Positions 27,324-35,869 of a stretch of DNA of 64,000 nucleotides are shown here, one piece after another. The DNA is taken from assembly GCA_018714105.1 (NCBI GenBank), contig DVNW01000003.1:1-64000 (forward strand), in the 5' to 3' direction. The stretch comes from Candidatus Faecicola pullistercoris. GTDB lineage: Bacteria > Bacillota > Clostridia > Christensenellales > CAG-917. The notes beneath the pieces were generated by a model that did not search any database, was not told the origin of the DNA, and saw nothing but the letters and a program-made list of their open reading frames with translations. The translations under genes were made by a program, and so were the position numbers. Within the stretch, counting starts at the first letter, position 1, and every line of letters starts with the position of its first letter.

Positions 27324-28586
27324 TTATATTTTACTATTTATGTCGGGAAAAGAGGGATTTTCGGACGAAAGCCTTTTGAGCATTAATATAAAAGCAATCA
27401 TTACCACGCAGACAGAAGAGGCTGCGAGCAAGCCGAGTTTTAAAGAGGCCTCCTCGGGTGAAGAGCCGAAGGCGGAAGGCAGAGCCGTGTCCGCCGTTTT
27501 ATCCGATATAAGCCCGACTATTGCGGGGCCGAGGCTGCAACCGAGGTCTCCTCCGAGCGACAGAAGTCCGAACATCGGAGTGCCGCCTTCGGGAATAGTA
27601 GAGGAAGACAGGCTGAAACTTGCGGGCCAGAGTATCCCGGCAAAGAACCCGCACAGGGCACATCCTGTCAGCGAAAGTACGGGGATGGGCGAAAAGACGG
27701 TCAGCATATATGCGGCAAAGCACCCGCCGCTGCTGACGAGCAAGGCTGTTTTCAGGTTGAGCTTGTCGGCTTTAAGACCAAAAAGAACGCGGGCAAGGCC
27801 CATGCAGAAGGCAAAACAGCAAGGTCCCAGAAGGTCACCCGTGGTTTTGGATATTCTTAGGCCGAGTTCGGCAAACAGCGAGCTCCACTGGGAAACGGCC
27901 TGCTCGGCGGCTCCCGCACATATCATCATTACGAAAAGTATCCAGAAAGCGCGCTTTGCCAGAAGGCGCTTTACCGGAAGTTTCTTTTCCTCGTCCACGA
28001 GCTTTGCAAAAGGAACTTTGCAGAACATAAAAATATTAACCGCCGGTATAACGGCCCATAACAGCGGAAGCCATCGCCACAGTCCGAGACCCGCAACATT
28101 AAAATACAGGGTAGACAGCAGAACGACGGCGACGTGTCCCCAGCAGTAAAACGAATGAAGAACGCTCATAGTAGCGCTTTTCTTTTCGCGCGGAAGAGCC
28201 TCTACTATGGGGCTGATTATGACTTCGATGAGGCCGCCGCCCGTAGCCAGAACGACGGTTGCCGTCAAAATAGCGGCATACGGGGGAACGACTAAGGGAA
28301 GAAGACCCAAAAACGCCAGCCCGATTACCGAGAGCGCATGTGCAATTATGCCCGATGCCCTGTAACCGATCCTGTCGACATATTTCGCGCCTATCAGATC
28401 TACGGCTATCTGTACGCCGAAGTTTACCGAAATTATCAGACTGATTTTTTCGAGCGAAATACCCAGATCCCGATTGAATACGACAAAAAGCAAGGGAGAC
28501 AAATTGTTGATTATGGCCTGGGTGACGTATCCGACGTAGCAGGAATACAAAGTATGCGTATAGGTGAATCTGCCGAATTTTTTCAT
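27324..28586 (-). CDS. MFS transporter, FHS/fucose-permease-like
   Basis: A 420-residue polytopic membrane protein with about 12 hydrophobic segments and the loop DRIGYRASGI after segment 2. The overall pattern (short loops, GGGLIEVIISPIVEAL in segment 4) resembles the FHS branch, which includes fucose and other sugar permeases. The substrate is not readable. It is on the minus strand to the right of the proposed origin, against the local bias, with no clear operon partner. Confidence 0.78.
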   Translation of the reverse strand: MKKFGRFTYTHTLYSCYVGYVTQAIINNLSPLLFVVFNRDLGISLEKISLIISVNFGVQIAVDLIGAKYVDRIGYRASGIIAHALSVIGLAFLGLLPLVVPPYAAILTATVVLATGGGLIEVIISPIVEALPREKKSATMSVLHSFYCWGHVAVVLLSTLYFNVAGLGLWRWLPLLWAVIPAVNIFMFCKVPFAKLVDEEKKLPVKRLLAKRAFWILFVMMICAGAAEQAVSQWSSLFAELGLRISKTTGDLLGPCCFAFCMGLARVLFGLKADKLNLKTALLVSSGGCFAAYMLTVFSPIPVLSLTGCALCGFFAGILWPASFSLSSSTIPEGGTPMFGLLSLGGDLGCSLGPAIVGLISDKTADTALPSAFGSSPEEASLKLGLLAASSVCVVMIAFILMLKRLSSENPSFPDINSKI

Positions 28587-28671
28587 GATAACAGTATAAC
28601 AGAATCTTGCAAAAAAGTAAATTAAAATTCGTTAAAAAATAAGTTAATATAAATTTTTAATTTATATTAAA

Positions 28672-28836
28672 TTAATTCGAGTTCCGCAAAGAGGCAATTT
28701 TGACGTTTATCAGGTCGCGTATCAGCTGCAACAGATTGCCTACTGCTACAAGCTCGGCGGCATCGTCGGGCAGACATTCGGCTATACATGCGGCAATGGC
28801 GGACAGTTCGGCTGGCGACAGCGTTTTAAGATTCAT
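28672..28836 (-). CDS. Small 54-residue protein, unknown
   Basis: A short frame from an ATG at 28836 to a TAA, with two predicted amphipathic helices (SPAELSAIAACIAEC and ELVAVGNLLQLIRDLI) and two Cys. The style is like short helical domains of unknown function seen in gut Bacillota (for example DUF6774), but I cannot confirm that. A TATAAT on the minus strand at 28842-28847 would put the transcript start at the ATG, so a leaderless message is possible; the only Shine-Dalgarno-like bases (GGAG) are too close to the ATG. Confidence 0.55.
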   Translation of the reverse strand: MNLKTLSPAELSAIAACIAECLPDDAAELVAVGNLLQLIRDLINVKIASLRNSN

Positions 28837-28915
28837 ACTCCATTATATTAAAAGGGAGCGAAAAATGTAATAAAGTACAAAAAACAGGGTTAAACGGTTT
28901 ATCGTCGAAAAACGA

Positions 28916-28944
28916 TTGACATAAGCTTACTATTTTATTATAAT
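28916..28944 (+). promoter_or_regulatory. Consensus promoter of rpmH
   Basis: TTGACA at 28916-28921 and TATAAT at 28939-28944, both perfect, with the ideal 17-base spacer. Confidence 0.93.
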
Positions 28945-29013
28945 AATTTGGCAATATTAATATATAATGAGGGAACGCCCGCGGTATGCGGGTAAACCCG
29001 AACGGAGGCAGAC

Positions 29014-29148
29014 ATGAAAAGGACTTACCAACCCAAAAAGAGACAGCGCAGCAAGGTTCACGGATTCAGAAAAAGAATGCAGACCAAAGCCGGCAGAAAC
29101 GTATTGGCAAGGCGTCGTCGTAAAGGCAGAAAACAGCTTTCGGCTTAA
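29014..29148 (+). CDS. rpmH: 50S ribosomal protein L34
   Basis: A 44-residue ribosomal protein beginning [12 protein letters not shown] and ending KGRKQLSA, unmistakable for L34. A GGAGGCAG ribosome site precedes the ATG and a perfect consensus promoter lies upstream. It heads the conserved rpmH-rnpA-yidD-yidC-khpB-mnmE-mnmG order. In most Bacillota dnaA lies just upstream on the other strand; here dnaA is about 12 kb away. Confidence 0.98.
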   Translation: MKRTYQPKKRQRSKVHGFRKRMQTKAGRNVLARRRRKGRKQLSA

Positions 29149-29163
29149 TCGGCCGACGACAGG

Positions 29164-29185
29164 GGGCAACTAATTTTAGTTGCCC
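29164..29185 (+). promoter_or_regulatory. Hairpin between rpmH and rnpA
   Basis: GGGCAACT at 29164-29171 and AGTTGCCC at 29178-29185, with a 6-base loop. No T-run follows, so it is more likely an RNA-processing or stabilising hairpin than a full terminator. It could help set the rpmH to rnpA ratio. Confidence 0.55.
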
Positions 29186-29206
29186 TATAAATAATCGGGC
29201 AAAGAA

Positions 29207-29584
29207 ATGCAGAGCAGATACCGACTTAAAAGCAACGGTTCGTTCAATTACATATACCGCCGCGGCGAAAGCGTAAGCGGAAAGGGCATGGTCTTGATCC
29301 GGGCCAAAACCAGATTGCCTATGAAAGTGGGCTTTTCGGTAAGTAAGAAAGTCGGTAAAAGCGTAGTAAGAAACAAGGCGAAAAGGCGGCTTAAAGAGAG
29401 TTTCCGCAGTCTTATAGACCGCGTTGACGGCGGATACAATTACGTTGTCGTGGCCCGTAAGGCGATAGCGGAGATGGATTTTCACGAAATCAAGGCCGAA
29501 CTTACCCTTCTTCTGGATCGGAGCGGCGCGCTGAAACGCGCCGACGGAGATAAAAATGAAAAAAGCGGCGATACTGCCGATTAA
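29207..29584 (+). CDS. rnpA: Ribonuclease P protein component
   Basis: A 125-residue basic protein that assists RNase P RNA in maturing tRNA 5-prime ends. The signature RNKAKRRLKE lies near residues 55-64, with the FSVSKKVGKSVVRN segment before it. The 3-prime end overlaps yidD by 29 bases, a usual arrangement. The C-terminal 25 residues are charged and variable. Confidence 0.95.
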   Translation: MQSRYRLKSNGSFNYIYRRGESVSGKGMVLIRAKTRLPMKVGFSVSKKVGKSVVRNKAKRRLKESFRSLIDRVDGGYNYVVVARKAIAEMDFHEIKAELTLLLDRSGALKRADGDKNEKSGDTAD

Positions 29585-29798
29585 ATTTTACAAGCGGTTT
29601 ATTTCGTCCGCGACCGCAAACAGGTGCATATACGAACCCAGCTGTTCGATGTATGCGGCCGAGGCTATCCGTAAATTCGGGGCTTTACGCGGTATTATTA
29701 TGGGTGCGGGAAGGATTCTTCGCTGCACGCCCTTTCACGCCGGGGGGAGAGACCCCGTCCCGGAGAATTACAGAGGGAGAGCAAAATGGTTGATATAA
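29556..29798 (+). CDS. yidD: Membrane protein insertion efficiency factor YidD
   Basis: An 80-residue protein thought to aid YidC-dependent insertion at the inner membrane. The motif YEPSCSMYAAEAI and the RCTPFHAGG-D-P pattern are diagnostic. It overlaps rnpA at its start and yidC at its end (13 bases), so translation is coupled. Confidence 0.93.
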   Translation: MKKAAILPIKFYKRFISSATANRCIYEPSCSMYAAEAIRKFGALRGIIMGAGRILRCTPFHAGGRDPVPENYRGRAKWLI

Positions 29799-30823
29799 GT
29801 AGCGTTATGTTGAGCGGCGTTTCCGACGTGGTGGCCAAGTTTATCGAATGGATTTACAACGGCGTCGGCAATTATGCCGTGGCGGTAATACTGTTTACCC
29901 TGATATTGAAAGTCGCGCTGTCGCCTCTCGACGTTTGGCAGAAGATAGCGCTTCGTAAAAACAACAAGGCGATGGAACGCCTTAAACCCAAACTCGAAAA
30001 ACTGCAAAAGCAGTGCGGCGGAAACAAAGAGCTTTACGCGCAAAAACAGATGCAGCTTTATAAAGAGGAAGGATATTCCATGTTCGGCAGCTGCATACCG
30101 ATGATAGTTACGCTGGTGCTGTTTTTCGTTATATTCGCGGGGTTCAGGGCCGAGGTTAAAAACGTCAACGTGGAAATGTATTCCGAAATGAGAGAGGCTT
30201 ATTACTCCACTTACGACGCTACGGGCGGCGACGTGGACGCTTCCAAACAGGCGGTTATAGAGAGGTTCGAAAAGGATTACGCTTCGAGAATAAGTTTCTT
30301 GTGGGTAAACAACATATTCATGCCCGACGGCTGGCAGGACGCCATCCCCGCGTACGATAAGTTCGTAAGCTCGGGCATCGGCGGCGTAGGCGCGACGGAT
30401 CCGTATAAGGACCAGGCGTCCATAACGGGCGACAGATACGAAAACGCGGGCGAAACCGGCTATAACGAAGTCATGCTGGCGTTGCAGGAAAAATACAATA
30501 ACCGCTGGAACGGGTTCCTGATATTGCCCCTTCTTGTAGTGGCACTGTCCGTAGTAAGCAGTAAGCTCAACAAGCCCATGCAGGCTCCTACCGCGGGCGG
30601 TAACGAGCAGACCGAGGCCGCAATGAAGGCAAATATGAAGGTAATGCAGTATATGATGCCCGTTATGATGGGCGTGTTCGCTCTGTTTTACAGCGCGGCG
30701 TTTACGCTTTACATGTTCATAAGTTCGTTGTTTACCACGGTGTTCCAGCTGGTTTACAACCTTGTGGCCAAGCGGAAGGATAAAAAAGAGGAAGAGCAAA
30801 GGTTAATTAATACCTATAAATAA
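29786..30823 (+). CDS. yidC: Membrane protein insertase YidC
   Basis: A 345-residue Oxa1/YidC-family insertase. The first core transmembrane segment carries LILKVALSPLD; the positive residue of the hydrophilic groove, usually Arg, is Lys42 here. A coiled, charged cytoplasmic hairpin follows, then MFGSCIPMIV. Between about residues 125 and 245 there is a large extracytoplasmic insertion, longer than in Bacillus YidC, and no lipobox Cys at the N-terminus. The last segments include PVMMGVFALFYSAAFTLYMF. The GAGGGAG ribosome site lies inside yidD. Confidence 0.93.
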   Translation: MVDISSVMLSGVSDVVAKFIEWIYNGVGNYAVAVILFTLILKVALSPLDVWQKIALRKNNKAMERLKPKLEKLQKQCGGNKELYAQKQMQLYKEEGYSMFGSCIPMIVTLVLFFVIFAGFRAEVKNVNVEMYSEMREAYYSTYDATGGDVDASKQAVIERFEKDYASRISFLWVNNIFMPDGWQDAIPAYDKFVSSGIGGVGATDPYKDQASITGDRYENAGETGYNEVMLALQEKYNNRWNGFLILPLLVVALSVVSSKLNKPMQAPTAGGNEQTEAAMKANMKVMQYMMPVMMGVFALFYSAAFTLYMFISSLFTTVFQLVYNLVAKRKDKKEEEQRLINTYK

Positions 30824-30833
30824 GGAGACAGTA

Positions 30834-31526
30834 ATGAGAAGTATCGAAATCAAGGCGTCCAGCGTGGAAAAGGCGACCGAAGAGGGATTGAGTCAGTTGG
30901 GGATAAGCAAAGAAAATGCCGAAGTGGAAGTAGTAAGCGAAGGCGGATTGTTCAGCAAAGCGGTTGTAAGAATCAGCGAGAAGGAAAGGCCCGGGGACAG
31001 GGCGAGAGAGTTTCTCAAAACGTTATTTGAAAAAATGAGGCTTAACTGCGAAGTCGGCTGCGAAAGCGAAGACGGAGTGATAAAGGTATCCATAACGGGG
31101 CCCGACAGCGGCATAGCGATAGGATACCGCGGCGAAGTGCTGGACGCTATACAGTATCTGACGCTGCTGATTGCCAACGAGGGCGAGGACAAGTTCGAAA
31201 AGGTTGTGATAAACGCCGAAAACTATCGCGAAAAGCGCGAAAAGACTCTGGAAGGACTTGCCAAAAAACTTGCTTACAAGGCGGGTAAGAGCGGTAAGCC
31301 CATAGAACTGGAGCCGATGAATCCCTTTGAAAGAAGGATTATTCACACGGCCCTGCAGGATAACCCTTACGTAACCACTTCTTCCGAAGGCGTCGAGCCG
31401 CGCAGGCATATCGTTATCACGCCCAAGGAGAGGGCGGGTAAGGACGCGCCCGTAAAAGATTTCTCGGTAAAGAGAAACGGGCCGCCCAAGGTTAAGAGCT
31501 TCGGATACAAAAAGAGAAGATTTTAA
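30834..31526 (+). CDS. khpB: RNA-binding protein KhpB (Jag/EloR)
   Basis: A 230-residue protein with the Jag N-terminal domain (residues 1-50), a KH domain with the GYRG loop near residue 97, and an R3H domain with the RRIIHTAL helix near residue 160. With KhpA it binds small RNAs and mRNAs and influences cell elongation in streptococci. The position after yidC is conserved. The C-terminal 30 residues are basic and disordered-looking. Confidence 0.94.
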   Translation: MRSIEIKASSVEKATEEGLSQLGISKENAEVEVVSEGGLFSKAVVRISEKERPGDRAREFLKTLFEKMRLNCEVGCESEDGVIKVSITGPDSGIAIGYRGEVLDAIQYLTLLIANEGEDKFEKVVINAENYREKREKTLEGLAKKLAYKAGKSGKPIELEPMNPFERRIIHTALQDNPYVTTSSEGVEPRRHIVITPKERAGKDAPVKDFSVKRNGPPKVKSFGYKKRRF

Positions 31527-31534
31527 TGATAATG

Positions 31535-31554
31535 CGCCCACGTCAAGGTGGGCG
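31535..31554 (+). promoter_or_regulatory. Hairpin between khpB and mnmE
   Basis: CGCCCAC at 31535-31541 and GTGGGCG at 31548-31554, a 7-bp stem with a 6-base loop followed by TAATTATTT. It could be a weak terminator or attenuator just before the mnmE start. Confidence 0.5.
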
Positions 31555-31573
31555 TAATTATTTGAGAGGTATT

Positions 31574-32911
31574 ATGGTAATAGCGGCGATATCCACGGCC
31601 GTACAGACGGGCGGAATTGCGGTAATAAGATTGAGCGGAGAGCAAAGCCTCGACATCGCGGCACGTCTTTTCACGGCCAAAAAGCTTAAAGACGGCTTTA
31701 AACCCGACCCCGGATACATGTATCTGGGAACGATTGACGCGGGCGGCTTTTGCGATAAATGCTATATGGTTTATTTCAGAGGTCCCGCGAGCTTTACGGG
31801 TGAAGACGTGGTAGAGTTTCATCTGCACGGCGGAGTAAGGCTTGCTCAGGGCGTGCTGGACGCGTGTTGCGCGGCAGGCGCACGCCCGGCGGAGCGCGGC
31901 GAATTTACCAAAAGGGCTTTTTTAAACGGTAAACTCGCGCTTGCCGACGCAGAGGGCGTAATAGATATGATTAACGCCGACAGCCGGGCCGCATTGAGCG
32001 CGGCTTACAGGCTTATGGAAGGCGAGCTGTCGGCAAAAGTGCGTATAATTCAGGACCTTCTGTTCGATACCGTTACGGGGCTTGAAGCCACGCTGGACTA
32101 TCCCGACGAGATGGAAGACGAGCAGCTTCCCTCGGCTTACGGGCGCATACTGCAGGCGCTGGAAATGCTGGAACCGCTTATTAAAGGGCAGAGCTACGGC
32201 CAAATGGCCAAATACGGCATCAACGCAGTGCTTACCGGCAGGACAAACGTGGGCAAATCCTCGCTTATGAACAAAATGCTGGGAAGTCAGCGCGCCATAG
32301 TAACGGAAAAGGCGGGTACGACCAGAGACGTTATAACCGAAAGCCTCGAACACAACGGCGTAAAAATCAACCTCGCCGATACCGCCGGCATAAGAGAGAG
32401 CGCGGACGAAATTGAACAAGAAGGCGTTAAGCGTGCTAAAAACGCATTGTCAAGTGCCGATTTGGTAATTTTCGTACAGGCCGCAGACGATATGGGCGAC
32501 AGCCCCGTCGAGCAATGCGCGGGTAAAAGAATAATTAAGGTAATAAACAAAACCGACCTCGTTAAAGGCATAAAGCCCGGCCGCAAAGAGAAAGAAGAAG
32601 GTTTCGACGCCGTGTTCGGCGTATCCGCGCTTACGGGAGAAGGGGTAGAGGAAGTGCTCGACTACGTTGCGGGACTGTTCACGCAAGGCGAGGGATCGGG
32701 CGAAATCGTTACGAACGTCAGACACGCCGACGCCATAAGAAAGGCGTATGAGAGGCTGAAAGAGGCGCGGGACGGATTTGCTTCGGCACCGACGGATTGT
32801 GTGTTGGTTGACGTCAGGGCGGCGTGGACTTGTCTGGGAGAAATCACGGGAAACACGGCGAGCGAGGACATTGTGAACGCGATATTCCAAAGATTTTGCG
32901 TAGGGAAATAA
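31574..32911 (+). CDS. mnmE: tRNA modification GTPase MnmE
   Basis: A 445-residue GTPase that with MnmG modifies U34 of tRNAs that read two-fold codon boxes. The N-terminal tetrahydrofolate-binding domain begins with ISTAVQTGGIAVIRLSG; the G domain has GRTNVGKSSLMN and DTAGIRE; the C-terminus ends with the active Cys in RFCVGK. The frame is open from 31526, but that region is the intergenic hairpin. The ATG at 31574 gives the family N-terminus and has a GAGAGGT ribosome site. Confidence 0.96.
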   Translation: MVIAAISTAVQTGGIAVIRLSGEQSLDIAARLFTAKKLKDGFKPDPGYMYLGTIDAGGFCDKCYMVYFRGPASFTGEDVVEFHLHGGVRLAQGVLDACCAAGARPAERGEFTKRAFLNGKLALADAEGVIDMINADSRAALSAAYRLMEGELSAKVRIIQDLLFDTVTGLEATLDYPDEMEDEQLPSAYGRILQALEMLEPLIKGQSYGQMAKYGINAVLTGRTNVGKSSLMNKMLGSQRAIVTEKAGTTRDVITESLEHNGVKINLADTAGIRESADEIEQEGVKRAKNALSSADLVIFVQAADDMGDSPVEQCAGKRIIKVINKTDLVKGIKPGRKEKEEGFDAVFGVSALTGEGVEEVLDYVAGLFTQGEGSGEIVTNVRHADAIRKAYERLKEARDGFASAPTDCVLVDVRAAWTCLGEITGNTASEDIVNAIFQRFCVGK

Positions 32912-32914
32912 CTT

Positions 32915-34840
32915 ATGGAAAAGGTTTTTGACGCCATAGTGATAGGGGCGGGACACGCAGGCATAGAAAGCGGACTCGCGCTGGCAAGAAAAGGACACAG
33001 AACGCTTTTGCTTACCCTCAATCTCGAAGGGGTAGGGTTTATGGCGTGCAATCCCGCAATCGGAGGCACGGCCAAAGGTCACCTCGTAAGGGAAATAGAC
33101 GCGCTCGGCGGACAGATGGCGGTTACGGCGGACAGAACGCTGTTGCAGCTTAGAATGCTCAACTCGGGAAAAGGTCCCGCCGTTCACAGTCTGAGAGGGC
33201 AGTCCGACAAGGCCGTTTATCATCGGGAGATGAAAAAGGTTCTCGAAAGTCAGAAAAATCTTTGCCTTACCGAAGGCGAGGTTACGGAGCTTATCACCGA
33301 AGGCGGCAAGGTTAAAGGTGTGGTAACCTCGATGGGCATCAGATATTACGCACCCGCCGTGGTTATTGCCAGCGGAGTTTATCTCGACAGCCGCATCATT
33401 ATCGGCGATTATTCGGCCAAATCGGGGCCGGCGGGATTCCCGTATGCAAAAAATCTTACCGGAAGCCTTCTGGACGCAGGGCTTGAAATCCGCAGGTTCA
33501 AAACGGGGACTCCGGCAAGAATAGACGGCCGCACGATAGATTATTCCGTCATGGAAATTCAGGAAGGCGACACGACAATCGACAAATTCAGCTTTCTGAG
33601 CAAGGGAAAACTGCTGAAACAGACGCCGTGTTATCTTACGTATACCAACGAGCGCACGCACGAGATTATACGTAAGAATCTTCACCGTGCGCCTCTTTAC
33701 AACGGCGGTATAAACGGAGTGGGGCCGAGATACTGTCCTTCGATAGAGGATAAGGTCATGCGCTTTGCCGACAAGGAAAGACATCAGCTTTTCGTAGAGC
33801 CCGAAGGCGCGCATACCAACGAAAAATACATACAGGGCATGAGCTCGTCCCTGCCTTACGACGTGCAGATAGAAATGTATCGTACGGTAAAAGGGCTGGA
33901 ACACTGCCGGTTCATGCGGTTCGCTTACGCAATAGAATACGACTGCATCAATCCTCTGCAGCTGCTTCCCACCTACAAGGTAAAACACATAGAGGGCCTT
34001 TATACGGCGGGACAGATAAACGGAAGCAGCGGTTACGAGGAGGCGGCGGCGCAAGGGCTTATCGCAGGCATAAACGCCGCGCTGTATCTTGAAGGAAAGG
34101 AGCCCTATATCCTGACAAGGGATCGGGCGTATATAGGCGTGCTTACGGACGATCTCGTTACAAAGGGCACCAACGAACCTTATCGCATGATGACGGCGCG
34201 CGCGGAACACAGGCTGTATCTCAGACAGGACAACGCCGACCTGCGCCTTACCGAGGACGGGTACAGGCTCGGACTGGCGAGCGAGAAAAGATATAAAAAC
34301 ATGCTCTCGAAAAGGGAAGAAGTAAATAAAGTAATAGCCGTTGCCGCGGCCAGAAGGTTTACCTCTGCGGACAGCATATATCGGGATAAAGGGATAGAAG
34401 CGCCCGCCAACGGCAAAAGCATGGCCGAGCTTTTGAAACGCACGGATTTCTGCATAAAGGATTTCTTGCCATACGTGGCCGAGCTGCGCGACGCGGGCGA
34501 AAGGGCGCTTAATACCGCCGAGGTGGAAATAAAGTACGAAGGGTATCTTAAAAAAGCAGAAACGGCAATTAAAGAGCAAAAACGAATGGAAGAAACCCCG
34601 TTATCGGCAGATATCGACTATCTCGGAATAAACGGACTGCGCCTTGAAGCGCGTCAGAAACTGCAAAAAATAAAGCCGCTTACTCTGGCGCAGGCGGCAA
34701 GAATATCGGGCGTTTCGCCCGCGGACGTGTCCGTGCTTATTGTCTGGCTTCAACGGGAAAAGGACAGGTCAGTCGGAAAGTCCGCAAAGGAAATCGAGCG
34801 AAACTTCGAAATACCCGGCAATGGCAACGAGAGAGCTTAA
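32915..34840 (+). CDS. mnmG: tRNA uridine 5-carboxymethylaminomethyl modification enzyme MnmG
   Basis: A 641-residue FAD enzyme, partner of MnmE. The FAD-binding motif GAGHAGIE is at residues 11-18, followed by CNPAIGGTAKGHLVREIDALGG, the family signature. Cys residues are present in the KQTPCYLTYTN and GPRYCPSIE segments. It starts 3 bases after mnmE. Its last 72 bases overlap the convergent XRE gene. Confidence 0.97.
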   Translation: MEKVFDAIVIGAGHAGIESGLALARKGHRTLLLTLNLEGVGFMACNPAIGGTAKGHLVREIDALGGQMAVTADRTLLQLRMLNSGKGPAVHSLRGQSDKAVYHREMKKVLESQKNLCLTEGEVTELITEGGKVKGVVTSMGIRYYAPAVVIASGVYLDSRIIIGDYSAKSGPAGFPYAKNLTGSLLDAGLEIRRFKTGTPARIDGRTIDYSVMEIQEGDTTIDKFSFLSKGKLLKQTPCYLTYTNERTHEIIRKNLHRAPLYNGGINGVGPRYCPSIEDKVMRFADKERHQLFVEPEGAHTNEKYIQGMSSSLPYDVQIEMYRTVKGLEHCRFMRFAYAIEYDCINPLQLLPTYKVKHIEGLYTAGQINGSSGYEEAAAQGLIAGINAALYLEGKEPYILTRDRAYIGVLTDDLVTKGTNEPYRMMTARAEHRLYLRQDNADLRLTEDGYRLGLASEKRYKNMLSKREEVNKVIAVAAARRFTSADSIYRDKGIEAPANGKSMAELLKRTDFCIKDFLPYVAELRDAGERALNTAEVEIKYEGYLKKAETAIKEQKRMEETPLSADIDYLGINGLRLEARQKLQKIKPLTLAQAARISGVSPADVSVLIVWLQREKDRSVGKSAKEIERNFEIPGNGNERA

Positions 34841-34975
34841 AGTAGGCTCTCTTTTCGCGTTTTCCCACAGGCTGATAACGCCTTTGCTTACGCCCAGACT
34901 GCGGGCGAGTTCTACCTGCCCTACACCCCTTTCCAGACGAAGCTCTTTTAATCTTTCGGCAAAAACGGTATTCAT
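34769..34975 (-). CDS. XRE-family transcriptional regulator
   Basis: A 68-residue protein that is little more than one helix-turn-helix (KELRLERGVGQVELARSLGVSKGVISLWENAKREPTL, residues about 10-46). It is divergent from the natAB-like ABC genes across a gap with two matching operators, so it probably represses both itself and the transporter. Its 3-prime end overlaps mnmG by 72 bases on the opposite strand. No effector domain is present; the inducing signal is unknown. Confidence 0.88.
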   Translation of the reverse strand: MNTVFAERLKELRLERGVGQVELARSLGVSKGVISLWENAKREPTLSSLVAIAGYFEVSLDFLCGLSD

Positions 34976-34984
34976 AATACAATA

Positions 34985-35002
34985 TTCTCACTTTTGTAAG
35001 AA
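34985..35002. promoter_or_regulatory. Operator 1 for the XRE regulator
   Basis: TTCTCAC-TTTT-GTAAGAA, an inverted repeat with one arm mismatch. It begins 10 bases before the XRE start codon. Confidence 0.7.
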
Positions 35003-35008
35003 ATTATC

Positions 35009-35037
35009 TTGACTTCTTACTATTGTAAGAATATAAT
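35009..35037 (+). promoter_or_regulatory. Promoter of the natAB-like operon
   Basis: TTGACT at 35009-35014, a 17-base spacer and TATAAT at 35032-35037. The spacer is filled by operator 2. Confidence 0.88.
35014..35031. promoter_or_regulatory. Operator 2, inside the natAB promoter spacer
   Basis: TTCTTAC-TATT-GTAAGAA, a perfect inverted repeat exactly between the -35 and -10 boxes. It lies 29 bases from operator 1, close to three helical turns, so both can be bound on one face. Confidence 0.8.
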
Positions 35038-35098
35038 ATTAATATCAACGTAAAGGTATAATATTATACTGACCATAAAACAAGGAGATACTTTCGTC

Positions 35099-35869
35099 AT
35101 GAAAGCCATCGAGGTAAAAAATTTAAAAAAGACTTTTACGCTGTCGGCCAAACAGCGCGCGGCCAAAAAGACCAAGGAAAAACTGCTTGTGGCCGTGGAC
35201 GGGCTGAGTTTCGAAGCCGAAAAAGGCGAGATTTACGGGCTGCTGGGGCCTAACGGCGCGGGCAAGACAACTACTCTGCGCATGATTTCCACCTTGATAA
35301 AGCCCGACGAAGGGGATATTTTCATAGAAGGCGTCGACCTTAAAAAGAGCCCCGACGAATGCAGAAAAAAACTGGGCTTTCTCACGAGCGATTTAAAGCC
35401 GGACGAACAGTTTACGCCCGACTATCTGTTCGGGTTTTTAAGCGCGCTGCACGGCGTGCCCGGGGAAACGGCGGCTAAACGCAAAAAAGAGCTTTTCGAA
35501 AGATTCGGCATAGACAAGTTCGCCCAAACGAAAATAGCAAACCTCTCCACCGGCATGAAACAGAAAGTAAGCATCGCCATTTCTCTTGCCCACGACCCCG
35601 AAATCATTATCTTCGACGAGCCTACTAACGGCCTTGACGTACTTACCGCCAAAACGGTTACGGATTTTCTGACCGAACTTAAAGAGCAGGGGAAGTGCAT
35701 ACTTCTTTCCACACATATTTTCTCGCTGGTAGAAAAGATTTGCGACAGGGTAGGCATTATTATCAACGGCCGAATGGTTGCCGACGGCAGCCTGAAAGAG
35801 CTGACGGCCGAAAAGAATATAGAGGACCTGTTCTTCGATATTTATAAAAGAGAGGTGGGCGAAGAATGA
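35099..35869 (+). CDS. ABC transporter ATP-binding protein, NatA-like
   Basis: A 256-residue ATPase. Walker A is GPNGAGKTT near residue 50, the signature is LSTGMKQK near residue 150, and Walker B is IIIFDEPTNGLD. The closest known type is NatA of the sodium efflux pair NatAB; antibiotic or drug exporters of the ABC-2 class are the alternative. The stop overlaps the start of the permease gene by 4 bases (ATGA). It is controlled by the XRE operators upstream. Confidence 0.88.
   Translation: MKAIEVKNLKKTFTLSAKQRAAKKTKEKLLVAVDGLSFEAEKGEIYGLLGPNGAGKTTTLRMISTLIKPDEGDIFIEGVDLKKSPDECRKKLGFLTSDLKPDEQFTPDYLFGFLSALHGVPGETAAKRKKELFERFGIDKFAQTKIANLSTGMKQKVSIAISLAHDPEIIIFDEPTNGLDVLTAKTVTDFLTELKEQGKCILLSTHIFSLVEKICDRVGIIINGRMVADGSLKELTAEKNIEDLFFDIYKREVGEE

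Noticed and set aside
26558-27379. Several 60-80 codon frames in the origin spacer
   Set aside because: They use TTG or unsupported starts, lack ribosome sites, overlap one another and show no family likeness.
32450-34579. A 709-codon open frame on the minus strand
   Set aside because: It lies exactly opposite mnmE and mnmG, both of which are certain. The frame is open because of the codon bias of the sense genes, and it has no family likeness.
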